Shown: positions 1-6,149 of the stretch, piece after piece
Layout of the letters: each line of letters begins with the position of its first letter
How positions within the stretch are numbered: the stretch's first letter is position 1
NCBI GenBank assembly: GCA_027027485.1
Contig: JALVLL010000192.1
Coordinates: forward strand, 1-9,244
Length of the DNA: 9,244 nt
Direction: 5' to 3'
Source: Candidatus Bipolaricaulota bacterium
Lineage (GTDB): Bacteria; Bipolaricaulota; Bipolaricaulia; Bipolaricaulales; Bipolaricaulaceae
Position numbers and translations under genes: made by a program
The notes under the pieces: model-generated
Database searches by the model: none
What the model was told of the DNA's origin: nothing
Seen by the model: only the letters and a program-made list of their open reading frames with translations

Positions 1-1
1 G

Positions 2-975
<974 letters not shown>

Positions 976-979
<4 letters not shown>

Positions 980-1025
980 CGCACGAAACCGTCAAAAGTC
1001 AAGACGCGACCCCGCAACCACTCGC
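976..1025 (+). pseudogene. Orphaned 5' end of the gene once coupled to hyuB
   Basis: An ATG at 976 overlaps the hyuB stop in the ATGA arrangement typical of translationally coupled genes. The frame begins MTHETVKSQDATPQPLA and then, near 1026, runs out of frame into a second copy of hyuB 3' sequence, ending at a stop at 1198-1200. Only about 15-16 codons therefore seem to come from the original downstream gene. The peptide is too short to identify. Alternatively the ATGA is coincidental and this is simply a spacer; the abrupt switch to hyuB-like sequence is what is actually seen. Confidence 0.35.
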
Positions 1026-1296
1026 GAGCTGCAGGATGGCTCAGGGGGAAGGGGACGGTACCGGGGTGGGATGGGAATTCGTCGGGACATCCGGGTGCTG
1101 GGGCACCGGGCGGTGGTTTCCCTGCTGGCGGACCGAAGGAAAAGGGGACCATGGGGACTGGCGGGTGGAGAGCCCGGCGCCCCGGGGGAGGATTATCTAA
1201 TCGTGGACGGAGAGGAGCGGAGGATCCCAGCCAAGGGCACGGTGGAAGTCCCCCCGGGCGGCGTCATCTCGGTCCGCACCCCCGGCGGCGGGGGCT
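1026..1296 (+). pseudogene. hyuB paralogue remnant (C-terminal ~90 codons only)
   Basis: Bases 1026-1294 align without gaps to 689-957 of the hyuB just upstream, at a constant offset of 337 bp. My hand count gives about 51 mismatches in 269 positions (about 81% identity), yet only about 8 of 90 codons change the amino acid (for example E to A in WGLEGG/WGLAGG, and conservative I/V and K/R exchanges). It keeps SGG-RYRGGMGIRRD, the DRRKRGPWG segment and ends at GGGG. No start codon or ribosome binding site precedes it, and it lies in a different frame from both hyuB and the 976 ATG, so it is unlikely to be expressed as a protein. The strongly synonymous divergence shows that it came from a paralogue that evolved as a working gene, not from a fresh tandem copy. 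It stops where AT-rich DNA begins, and the frame then runs on to 1352 as unrelated residues. Confidence 0.8.
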
Positions 1297-1330
1297 TTTA
1301 TTTAAAAACACATCTCATATCACATTGCAT

Positions 1331-1942
1331 TCATAACAATAATTCCCCATAAGCCCAAATAAGAGTTCCTAATACAAGAAAAACTATTCCCACTATTTGA
1401 CTCTTGATGTCTTTATGATGTTCTTTTTGTTCTCTTCTTTCTTTTTCTGTCTCCTGAAAATGTCCTCCGTCAACAATTGTTTCCCGTGCATAAACCTCAC
1501 CTCGAGACAAACGAATGTACTTACGCATCCCTAAAATTGCACCACTTATCACCAATAGAGCTCCAGATCTATAGAAATAATCATGTGTCCTCATAAAATA
1601 GTCAGCAATTCCAGATCCTATAACGCTTAAAATGCCAAAAAGGAACCAGAATTCTGCACAAGAACCAAATTTTCTAAGCCAATCTTCAAGCATCGTTTTT
1701 GATTTGAAAACGTTCAAAGTTCCATCCTCCAACTCAATAACAAACTCTTGTCTCTGGTTGATCACCTTCCACTCTTGGTCTCTTTTTATTACCTCAACTG
1801 ATGCCTCGTGGGAAAGAGGAATTCTCTTGGCAGCGAACCCATTTTCTAGTTCTGAATGAATCTTCTCGGCATTAAGGGCTTGGACTATTTGATCTATTCG
1901 TTGCGTGTCCTGTATCCTGAATAAGGGCTTCATTAATCCCAT
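1331..1942 (-). CDS. Hypothetical membrane protein with three predicted helices
   Basis: A 203-residue protein that I do not recognise. The first ~95 residues are soluble and mixed in character, with a hydrophilic stretch rich in charged residues and a short EFVIELEDGTLNVFK segment that reads like a beta-strand pair. Three hydrophobic segments follow at about 97-116, 124-139 and 183-201, the last reaching almost to the C-terminus. Between the second and third lies a very charged loop (about 145-180, with ETEKERREQKEHHKD). The start taken is ATG at 1942; another ATG three codons in is equally possible, and neither has a strong Shine-Dalgarno. The gene lies 33 nt downstream of the lipoprotein gene on the same strand, so the two are probably co-transcribed. 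Base composition is much more AT-rich than the flanking hyuB and hopanoid genes, which suggests horizontal acquisition. The gene could pair functionally with the envelope lipoprotein, but that is inference. Confidence 0.7.
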   Translation of the reverse strand: MGLMKPLFRIQDTQRIDQIVQALNAEKIHSELENGFAAKRIPLSHEASVEVIKRDQEWKVINQRQEFVIELEDGTLNVFKSKTMLEDWLRKFGSCAEFWFLFGILSVIGSGIADYFMRTHDYFYRSGALLVISGAILGMRKYIRLSRGEVYARETIVDGGHFQETEKERREQKEHHKDIKSQIVGIVFLVLGTLIWAYGELLL

Positions 1943-1975
1943 GCTCGATTTATAAATAATTCAAACCGGCAAGCC

Positions 1976-2887
1976 TCAATCAAGGGATCTCCCCTCATAT
2001 TGGTCGTGCAAAATCCTGCCGCCAGGGAAATCTAGTTCGCGGAATTCTGCAGATAGGTTTACCCCAGTTTCGACGTCAAACATCGCCACCATATTAGCAT
2101 CCCAAGCAGCTTGTGGAATACTTCCGCACCCCAATCCCCCATAATCGAGGGGGCCCAGTGAAGGGTCCAATGTAGTTTCTGCCATCGCCCAAAGTGTCCC
2201 ATCGCTTTTCATGAGAATGGTCCAGCCTGTGGTGTAGAGACATTTATTGAAGGGGCCAGAGTGAGCTTCAACCCACTCACGCGAGACCTGCACTAGACCG
2301 AAAGCATGACCGATTTGCTGCACAGGGTCCCAATATGTTCCGAAGCAAACGGGGAACCTTAAAGCGTATAATAGCGCCACAAAAAGAATTGTCCCATCTT
2401 CGCAATCACCTCGTTGTAAAACCAAGGTCTCCACTGGCGTCTGGGCATAGTCCCCTTTCTCCAGAGTGTAGGGCATGAGGGCTTGAACGAAATGCAGGGT
2501 ATTAGTGGCTATCCTGTAATAGTCGTCATACGGAGAGTTCAGACGCTGTGCTAATTCCACTATCAAGGCATCGTCCTCAGGCCACTTGACCAACTTGGCG
2601 TTATGGTACCAGGGGAAGTCTCCCGAACGTGGAACGTTAGCATGTTGTGCACGGCAATATAGGTAACGCGGGATCTCCACCGTAAGTTGCCATTGGTGGA
2701 AATAATCTCCCCACCAACTATATGTTCGCTGTATATACCCAGTTTGGCCTGCACAAGGATCAGGATTCGGTTGGGGAGGGACAGGGGGACTTGTGTCAGG
2801 TATGCATCCCCATAAACTAGCCAAACAAAGTATGAGAATTGCTCCCCCCAAGACCTTCTGGTTCCAACACACACGCCTTTCATGCAT
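1976..2887 (-). CDS. Lipoprotein with transglutaminase-like cysteine protease/transferase domain
   Basis: Residues below are numbered from the upstream GTG at 2896; subtract three for the preferred ATG start at 2887. The N-terminus has Arg/Lys, a hydrophobic core (about 16-29) and a lipobox-like LWGC with Cys31, followed by a Pro-rich linker (to about 48), so it is probably a lipid-anchored envelope protein. The Trp at -2 of the lipobox is not typical. The C-terminal domain carries LQRGDCEDGTILFVALLYAL with Cys165 in GDCEDG, His197 in IGHAFGLV and Asp244 in TTLDPSLG. This is the Cys-His-Asp order of transglutaminase-like enzymes, and the RGDCED form is common in prokaryotic members that act as peptidases or transpeptidases. 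The substrate is unknown. The gene is followed after 33 nt by the three-helix membrane protein gene. Base composition (about 50% GC) is below that of the chromosome around it. The domain call is fairly safe; biochemical activity is inferred. Confidence 0.75.
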   Translation of the reverse strand: MHERRVCWNQKVLGGAILILCLASLWGCIPDTSPPVPPQPNPDPCAGQTGYIQRTYSWWGDYFHQWQLTVEIPRYLYCRAQHANVPRSGDFPWYHNAKLVKWPEDDALIVELAQRLNSPYDDYYRIATNTLHFVQALMPYTLEKGDYAQTPVETLVLQRGDCEDGTILFVALLYALRFPVCFGTYWDPVQQIGHAFGLVQVSREWVEAHSGPFNKCLYTTGWTILMKSDGTLWAMAETTLDPSLGPLDYGGLGCGSIPQAAWDANMVAMFDVETGVNLSAEFRELDFPGGRILHDQYEGRSLD

Positions 2888-2894
2888 AGTCATC

Positions 2895-2900
2895 ACCTCC
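2895..2900 (-). promoter_or_regulatory. Shine-Dalgarno GGAGGT that decides the lipoprotein start
   Basis: On the minus strand GGAGGT sits seven nucleotides before the ATG at 2887. The in-frame GTG at 2896 overlaps the Shine-Dalgarno itself and the ATG at 2893 is one base from it, so neither can use it. The ATG at 2887 is therefore the likely initiation codon. Confidence 0.7.
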
Positions 2901-2902
2901 TA

Positions 2903-3175
2903 TCAAGCTTAATCCCGCAAAGACCGTTAATGTAAGGGGCACGATGGGGGCCTACCATCTCTGAAAGCGCGCGCCTTGTCAAGGCCTCACCAGCCCCCTT
3001 TCCTCTCCCCCTTGGCATCCTCTGAGCCCGTTTTTGCGGGAACCATCTCTCGCCATCCTTTACGGCATGAGGTTCTTCCGGGGGGCGCCTCGCCGTCATT
3101 CGACCGGCTTCCTTTGAGTCAGGTAGACCTCGCGCTCACGCCCCCGCTTTTCGGGCCTTCAACGCCGGATCCCGA
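2903..3175. other. Non-coding stretch between the island and the transposase remnant
   Basis: No convincing gene is visible on either strand. Short open frames exist (for example minus 2893-3099 and plus 2976-3179), but they are Pro/Arg-rich and low in complexity, without ribosome binding sites or recognisable motifs. Apart from the candidate promoter at 2952-2982, the only local structure I see is a small CCCG-loop-CGGG hairpin near 3027-3041. The part next to 3175 could be the non-coding end of the insertion sequence whose transposase remnant follows, but no terminal boundary is recognisable. Confidence 0.4.
2952..2982 (-). promoter_or_regulatory. Possible promoter for the lipoprotein/membrane protein pair
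   Basis: The minus strand has a perfect TTGACA (complement of 2977-2982) followed after 19 bases by TGGTAG (complement of 2952-2957), about 65 nt upstream of the lipoprotein start. The -35 match is good, but the -10 is poor and the spacing is long, so this is only a candidate. Confidence 0.25.
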
Positions 3176-3425
3176 TTAAGGCTTATCCTGCTTGAGGATG
3201 CAGTACGTAGCCTTTGCCAGATGCCGCCCCACTGCCCCAATTGCCTTTTGATGCCCTTTTCGCCTCATCACCTTCTCATAGAGCTGGCTCACGTGCCTCT
3301 CTGGGTGCTGCCGCCGATAACGGGCCACCACGTTGGCCGCTTCGCTGTATGCCCACCTCTTTCCTCATCTGTGCGATGTCCACCGGAATGGTGTTGCCCG
3401 TGAGGGAATGTAGACTTGGGTGGAG
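3176..3425 (-). pseudogene. Degenerate 3' end of an IS110-family-like transposase
   Basis: Reading the minus strand from about 3364 down to a TAA at 3176-3178 gives an open segment of about 62 codons. It contains GKRWAYSEAANVVARY, then RHVSQLYEKVMRRKG, then AIGAVGRHLAKATYCILK, ending QDKP. This matches the C-terminal pattern of IS110/IS116/IS902-type transposases: a K/R-W-A-Y-EAAN-RY block, a short 'FY-K-RK' helix, and a final A-VA-HLA-A-Y-ILK helix. A TGA lies directly upstream at 3365-3367, but shifting frame there continues with LHPSLHSLTGNTIPVDIAQM (about 3366-3425), like the residues that normally precede the block, so at least one frameshift has occurred. The rest of the transposase is missing. 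I recognise the family from memory of its C-terminal motif and cannot exclude another transposase class. Confidence 0.55.
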
Positions 3426-3538
3426 GAGCTAAACCTCTTCCTGCCCGTTTCCCATGCAGACGTAGGAGAGCGAAACCGAACGAACCTGGGAAGATAGAGC
3501 TTCGCTCTCGAATGGTTGGTGGGTGTAATTTGTCCGGA

Positions 3539-3553
3539 AACCGGTACCGGGTT
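3539..3553. promoter_or_regulatory. Palindrome upstream of antitoxin gene, possible autoregulatory operator
   Basis: CCGGTACCGG at 3541-3550 is a perfect 10-bp palindrome, extended imperfectly on both sides (AACC...GGGTT). It lies 15 bp before the antitoxin ATG, downstream of a -10-like TGTAAT (3524-3529) that has no clear -35. Ribbon-helix-helix antitoxins commonly bind such sites to repress their own operon. Its position fits, but there is only one short site. Confidence 0.3.
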
Positions 3554-3565
3554 ACGGAGGTAAAG

Positions 3566-3820
3566 ATGGCCACGTTGACCGAGCGGCTCGAGTTGCGCCT
3601 CCCCCCGGAACTAATGCAGTTGTTGCGCGAGGAAGCACGGCGGCGGGGGATCTTGATGGCCCAGCTCGTGCGCGAAGCCATCGAGGCCTCCCTTTTCGGG
3701 GATCGGGAGGCCAGGATCCGGGCGACGGAGGAACTCTTTCGCCTGGAAGCCCCTGTCTCCGAATGGCCCGAAATGAAGCGCGAGATCGAGGAAGCCCACC
3801 TGGAAGCTGACCGAACATGA
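3566..3820 (+). CDS. Ribbon-helix-helix antitoxin of a VapBC-like system
   Basis: An 84-residue protein. The start is ATG 3566, preceded by GGAGG five bases upstream; the longer open frame from 3416 has no such site. The N-terminal half reads as a CopG/Arc-type ribbon-helix-helix: a beta strand (LELRLPPELMQLL), helix A, the turn RRRGILMAQLV and helix B (REAIEASLFG). This type of domain dimerises and binds DNA. The Glu/Arg-rich C-terminal half (about 45-84) would wrap the toxin. It overlaps the toxin gene in an ATGA (3817-3820), standard for translationally coupled toxin-antitoxin pairs. The frame is intact while its toxin partner is broken, so it is now an orphan antitoxin that may persist as a repressor or by chance. 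Confidence 0.8.
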   Translation: MATLTERLELRLPPELMQLLREEARRRGILMAQLVREAIEASLFGDREARIRATEELFRLEAPVSEWPEMKREIEEAHLEADRT

Positions 3821-4250
3821 AGCCCGTGTTCATCGACACCGACATACCCCCATGTATGCGGCTGGAACACCGCACCCCCTTAGGGAACCTTGCCAGGCGA
3901 TCATCCGCGCCGTGGCGGAGGGGAAACTTGAAGCGGTGACCGACGCCGAAGTGTTGTAGGAGATCCTCTACCGCTATCTCCACATCGGGGAGCGGGAGAA
4001 AGGCTTTAAGGTGTTCGACCGCTTCCGCCGCATCATGCTGGGACATATCCTCCCCATTGATGAAGCGGATGTGCAGCGGGCTCGGGAACTGGCGGAGGAA
4101 TATCCTGGGTTAAGCCCCCGCGATCTGATCCATCTTGCGATGATGCTGCGTCACGGTATCCACGAGATCATCACCGCCGACAAGGGTTTCGATCGGGTGA
4201 GGGAGATTCGGCGAATCGATCCCGCGGAGTTCGCTCACCGGTTAACCTGA
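3817..4250 (+). pseudogene. PIN-domain (VapC-type) ribonuclease toxin, inactivated by frameshift and nonsense codon
   Basis: The ATG at 3817 overlaps the antitoxin stop and begins MKPVFIDTDIP, the N-terminal strand of PIN-domain nucleases with the first metal-binding Asp (residue 7). At the CCCCC run (3847-3851) the frame is lost; shifting to the frame of 3852 restores MYAAGTPHPLRE and later EVL-EILYRYL. In that restored frame the codon at 3957-3959 is TAG where CAG (Gln) would fit the family pattern. After it the sequence is clean to the TGA ending at 4250: FDRFRRIMLG, then LSPRDLIHLAMMLRHGI and IITADKGFDRV, which carry the distal acidic residues of the PIN active site. The restored protein would be about 143 residues, normal for VapC. 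Bases 4011-4250 alone could encode a 79-residue C-terminal piece lacking the catalytic N-terminus. Two independent lesions favour real decay over a single sequencing error. Confidence 0.8.
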
Positions 4251-4367
4251 TCACAAGGGAAGCCCTTTGCTTATGGATCAAACCAACGCCCGTTTAGAAA
4301 CATCAGTGGCGTGGGCTTAAGTAGCATCGAGTAGCGGTCGGCCTGAGCAAGACTGGACCCCACCTGA

Positions 4368-4823
4368 CTATCGTGTGTCCAACCTGAGGAGGCGGAGGGC
4401 TTCTTCGACGTCCACTTCGGTGTCGACGCAGCCGTCCCGGAGGAGGGGCAACGTCACGATCACTGGTTTTTCCTCCGCCGGGACCTCCTCCACCGCTTGA
4501 ACTCCCTCTAAGAGCTCCTTGTAGCAGGCGATGGCCAGGATCCCCTTGGGGGCCGTCTCCTTCACGAACCGAAGCGCCATGGCCCCGCCGGGGGCGACAC
4601 AGACGCCCTTGTAGCCAAGCCTCTCCGCCTCGTCCCGCAGCCTCCCGATGGCACAGGTCCCGCGGTGGGGACAATCGGGGGGACACTGGAGGCCATCCCG
4701 GGTGACCTTCCCCGGGCAGTCCTCGCTCGGGCGGAGGCAATGGGGAAGGAGCAGGATCCGTTCCCCAAACGGTATCTTCGCGAACGCCTCTTCTTCCGTC
4801 AGAAGCCGATTATCTGTACGCAT
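4368..4823 (-). CDS. DUF116 family cysteine-rich protein
   Basis: A 151-residue protein of the DUF116 family, whose function is unknown. The signature is LLLPHCLRPSEDCPGK (Cys29, Cys36), then QCPPDCPHRGTCAIGRL (Cys47, Cys51, Cys57), then the GV-VAPGG element (Cys75 within it) and Cys100 in AIACYKELLEG. The clustered cysteines suggest a metal or iron-sulfur site, by analogy only. Many DUF116 proteins have an additional N-terminal membrane region; this one lacks it. It is the last gene of the hopanoid/isoprenoid operon and overlaps the 3' end of yjbQ by 25 nt. The ATG at 4823 is the only reasonable ATG start, but its GAGGT is directly adjacent, which is too close for normal use, so translation probably relies on re-initiation after yjbQ. 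No hairpin terminator is evident in the 117 bp between this gene and the toxin pseudogene. Confidence 0.8.
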   Translation of the reverse strand: MRTDNRLLTEEEAFAKIPFGERILLLPHCLRPSEDCPGKVTRDGLQCPPDCPHRGTCAIGRLRDEAERLGYKGVCVAPGGAMALRFVKETAPKGILAIACYKELLEGVQAVEEVPAEEKPVIVTLPLLRDGCVDTEVDVEEALRLLRLDTR

Positions 4824-5266
4824 ACCTCACGCTCCCGCGGCCGGTCGAGCTCCACCAGGAAGACCCGCTGCCATTTGCCCAACGCGAGCTTCCCATCCAC
4901 CACCGGGATCGTCTCCGAGGCCCCGAGGATCAGGTGTTGGCAGTGGGCATGGGCGTTGGGGCACTCGTCTTCCGTCATATTGTGGGTGCGGATACCGAAG
5001 TCGTTGTGGCGGTAGTAGAGGTCCTTGGGGGCGAGCCGTTTGAGGAATTCCTCCATGTCCGTAAGGAGCAGCGGCTCGTTCTCGTTTATGCGGATGGCGG
5101 CGGTGGTGTGGCGGGTGAAGACGGTGGCGATCCCCTGCTTCACTCCGGATTCCCTTACCGCATCCTCCACCTTCTCGGTGATGTCCAGGAACTGGGGTGC
5201 CCGCTCGGTCCGCACGGTGAAGGTGAAAAGCTTCGCGAACGATCCCAGGGCCGTGCTGCCCTTCAT
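4799..5266 (-). CDS. yjbQ: YjbQ family protein (UPF0047, 'secondary thiamine-phosphate synthase' type)
   Basis: A 155-residue protein spanning the usual full length of the UPF0047/YjbQ family, a small single-domain trimeric fold. Conserved blocks seen are VFTRHTTAAIRINENEP (His53, Thr54, Thr55, Asn61, Glu62), HNDFGIRTHNMTEDE and ECPNAHAHCQHLILG (Glu101 to His111), then LGKWQRVFLVELDRPR. The clustered His residues form the presumed metal-binding/active site. Databases attach a weak thiamine-phosphate synthase activity to the family, based on rescue experiments; the true substrate is not established. The start is ATG 5266, with GGAGGTG seven bases upstream and an ATGA overlap with the ispH stop. 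Its 3' end overlaps the DUF116 gene. Placement right after ispH in a hopanoid operon is notable but gives no mechanism. Confidence 0.88.
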   Translation of the reverse strand: MKGSTALGSFAKLFTFTVRTERAPQFLDITEKVEDAVRESGVKQGIATVFTRHTTAAIRINENEPLLLTDMEEFLKRLAPKDLYYRHNDFGIRTHNMTEDECPNAHAHCQHLILGASETIPVVDGKLALGKWQRVFLVELDRPREREVCVQIIGF

Positions 5267-6132
5267 CTTCCATCACCTCCCAACTCCTTGAGCCTCTCCA
5301 CGACCTCTTCCACCAGCTCATCGGGGGTGGAAGCCCCGGCGGTGACCCCCACCCGCTCGAGGCCCCGTACCCATTCCGGGGAAATCTCGTCCGCCGACTC
5401 GATGAAGTAGGTGGGGACCCCGGTCTTCTTACAGGTCTCGGCGAGCTTCCTGGTATTGGCGGAGTTGCGGGAGCCCACCACAAAGATGGCTTGGACCCGC
5501 TTGGCGAGCTCCAGCGCGGCGCGATACCGGCGGCCGGTCTCGGGGCAGGTGGTGTCCACCACCCGGAGGTCCTTGATCCGCGGGTGCAGCCGCCGGATAA
5601 CTTCCCGCACGAACCCCCAAAAAGTCTCCGGGTCTTTGGTGGTCTGGGATACGATCCCCAGCTTTCCGCCCTTGAAAGGCGGGAGATCGTCGGCGGACAT
5701 CGTGGCGTAGCCCTTACCCGCGGTCCAGGAGAGGATCCCCCTGACCTCGGGGTGGGCCTCTTCCCCGTAGATGAGGACGGTATATCCCTCCCGGGCCAGG
5801 TCCCGGGCCACCTCTTGGGCCCGTTTCACGATGGGGCAGGTGGTGTCCACCAATTTAAGGCCCCGCCGCCGGATCTCCTCGTACACTTCGTGCCCGGCGC
5901 CGTGGGCGGTGATGGCCACCGCGGGGGTCTCGATCTCGGCCACGCTTTTGACCACCGTGGCCCCCTTTCTCGCCAGGGTCTCCACCACGCGCGAGTTGTG
6001 GACGATGGCCCCCAGGGTCGCCACGGCCCCCTCCCGGGCGAGATGCTCCTCGATCATCTCCACCGCCCGCCTCACCCCGGGGCAGAACCCGTACACCCGC
6101 GCCAATTCGATCTTCAACAACCCGTCACCCAT
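5263..6132 (-). CDS. ispH: 4-hydroxy-3-methylbut-2-enyl diphosphate reductase
   Basis: IspH catalyses the last step of the MEP pathway: reductive dehydroxylation of HMBPP to IPP and DMAPP using a [4Fe-4S] cluster. The three cluster cysteines are visible at GFCPGV (Cys18), DTTCP (Cys100) and DTTCPET (Cys197), numbered from a GTG at 6135. Substrate-contact residues of the family are also present: His46 (IVHNSRVV), His78 (TAHGAG), His128/Glu130 (EEAHPE), SQTT (163-166) and the SRNSANT loop. Length (about 289 residues) is normal. The preferred start is ATG 6132, which shares one base with the cyclase stop (TGATG); a TTG a few codons in (before KIELARVYGFCPGV) is an alternative. The stop overlaps yjbQ by 4 nt. 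In this operon it would supply isoprenoid precursors for the squalene that the adjacent cyclase consumes. Confidence 0.96.
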   Translation of the reverse strand: MGDGLLKIELARVYGFCPGVRRAVEMIEEHLAREGAVATLGAIVHNSRVVETLARKGATVVKSVAEIETPAVAITAHGAGHEVYEEIRRRGLKLVDTTCPIVKRAQEVARDLAREGYTVLIYGEEAHPEVRGILSWTAGKGYATMSADDLPPFKGGKLGIVSQTTKDPETFWGFVREVIRRLHPRIKDLRVVDTTCPETGRRYRAALELAKRVQAIFVVGSRNSANTRKLAETCKKTGVPTYFIESADEISPEWVRGLERVGVTAGASTPDELVEEVVERLKELGGDGR

Positions 6133-6149
6133 CACTCATCACCCATCAC
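6114..6149. repeat. Heptanucleotide tandem repeat at the shc/ispH junction
   Basis: Bases 6122-6149 are four consecutive 7-bp units. On the plus strand they are CCGTCAC, CCATCAC, TCATCAC and CCATCAC (minus-strand consensus GTGATGR). The repeat encodes the last residues of the cyclase, contains its TGA and provides the overlapping ispH ATG. Because 7 is not a multiple of 3, each unit is read in a different frame, which produces several stop/start combinations. Sequence on the 6114 side of 6122 continues with only weak resemblance. Confidence 0.7.

Noticed and set aside
3497..3509. AGAGC-TTC-GCTCT hairpin as a terminator or small RNA
   Set aside because: The stem is only five base pairs with no T-run and no neighbouring promoter; too small to support.
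3416..3565. 50-codon upstream extension of the antitoxin
   Set aside because: No homology or ribosome binding site there; the ATG at 3566 has GGAGG at correct spacing and begins the ribbon-helix-helix strand.
3289..3870. 193-codon minus-strand open frame over the antitoxin
   Set aside because: It is antisense to the ribbon-helix-helix gene, Ser/Arg-rich, has no motif, and conflicts with the better-supported plus-strand pair.
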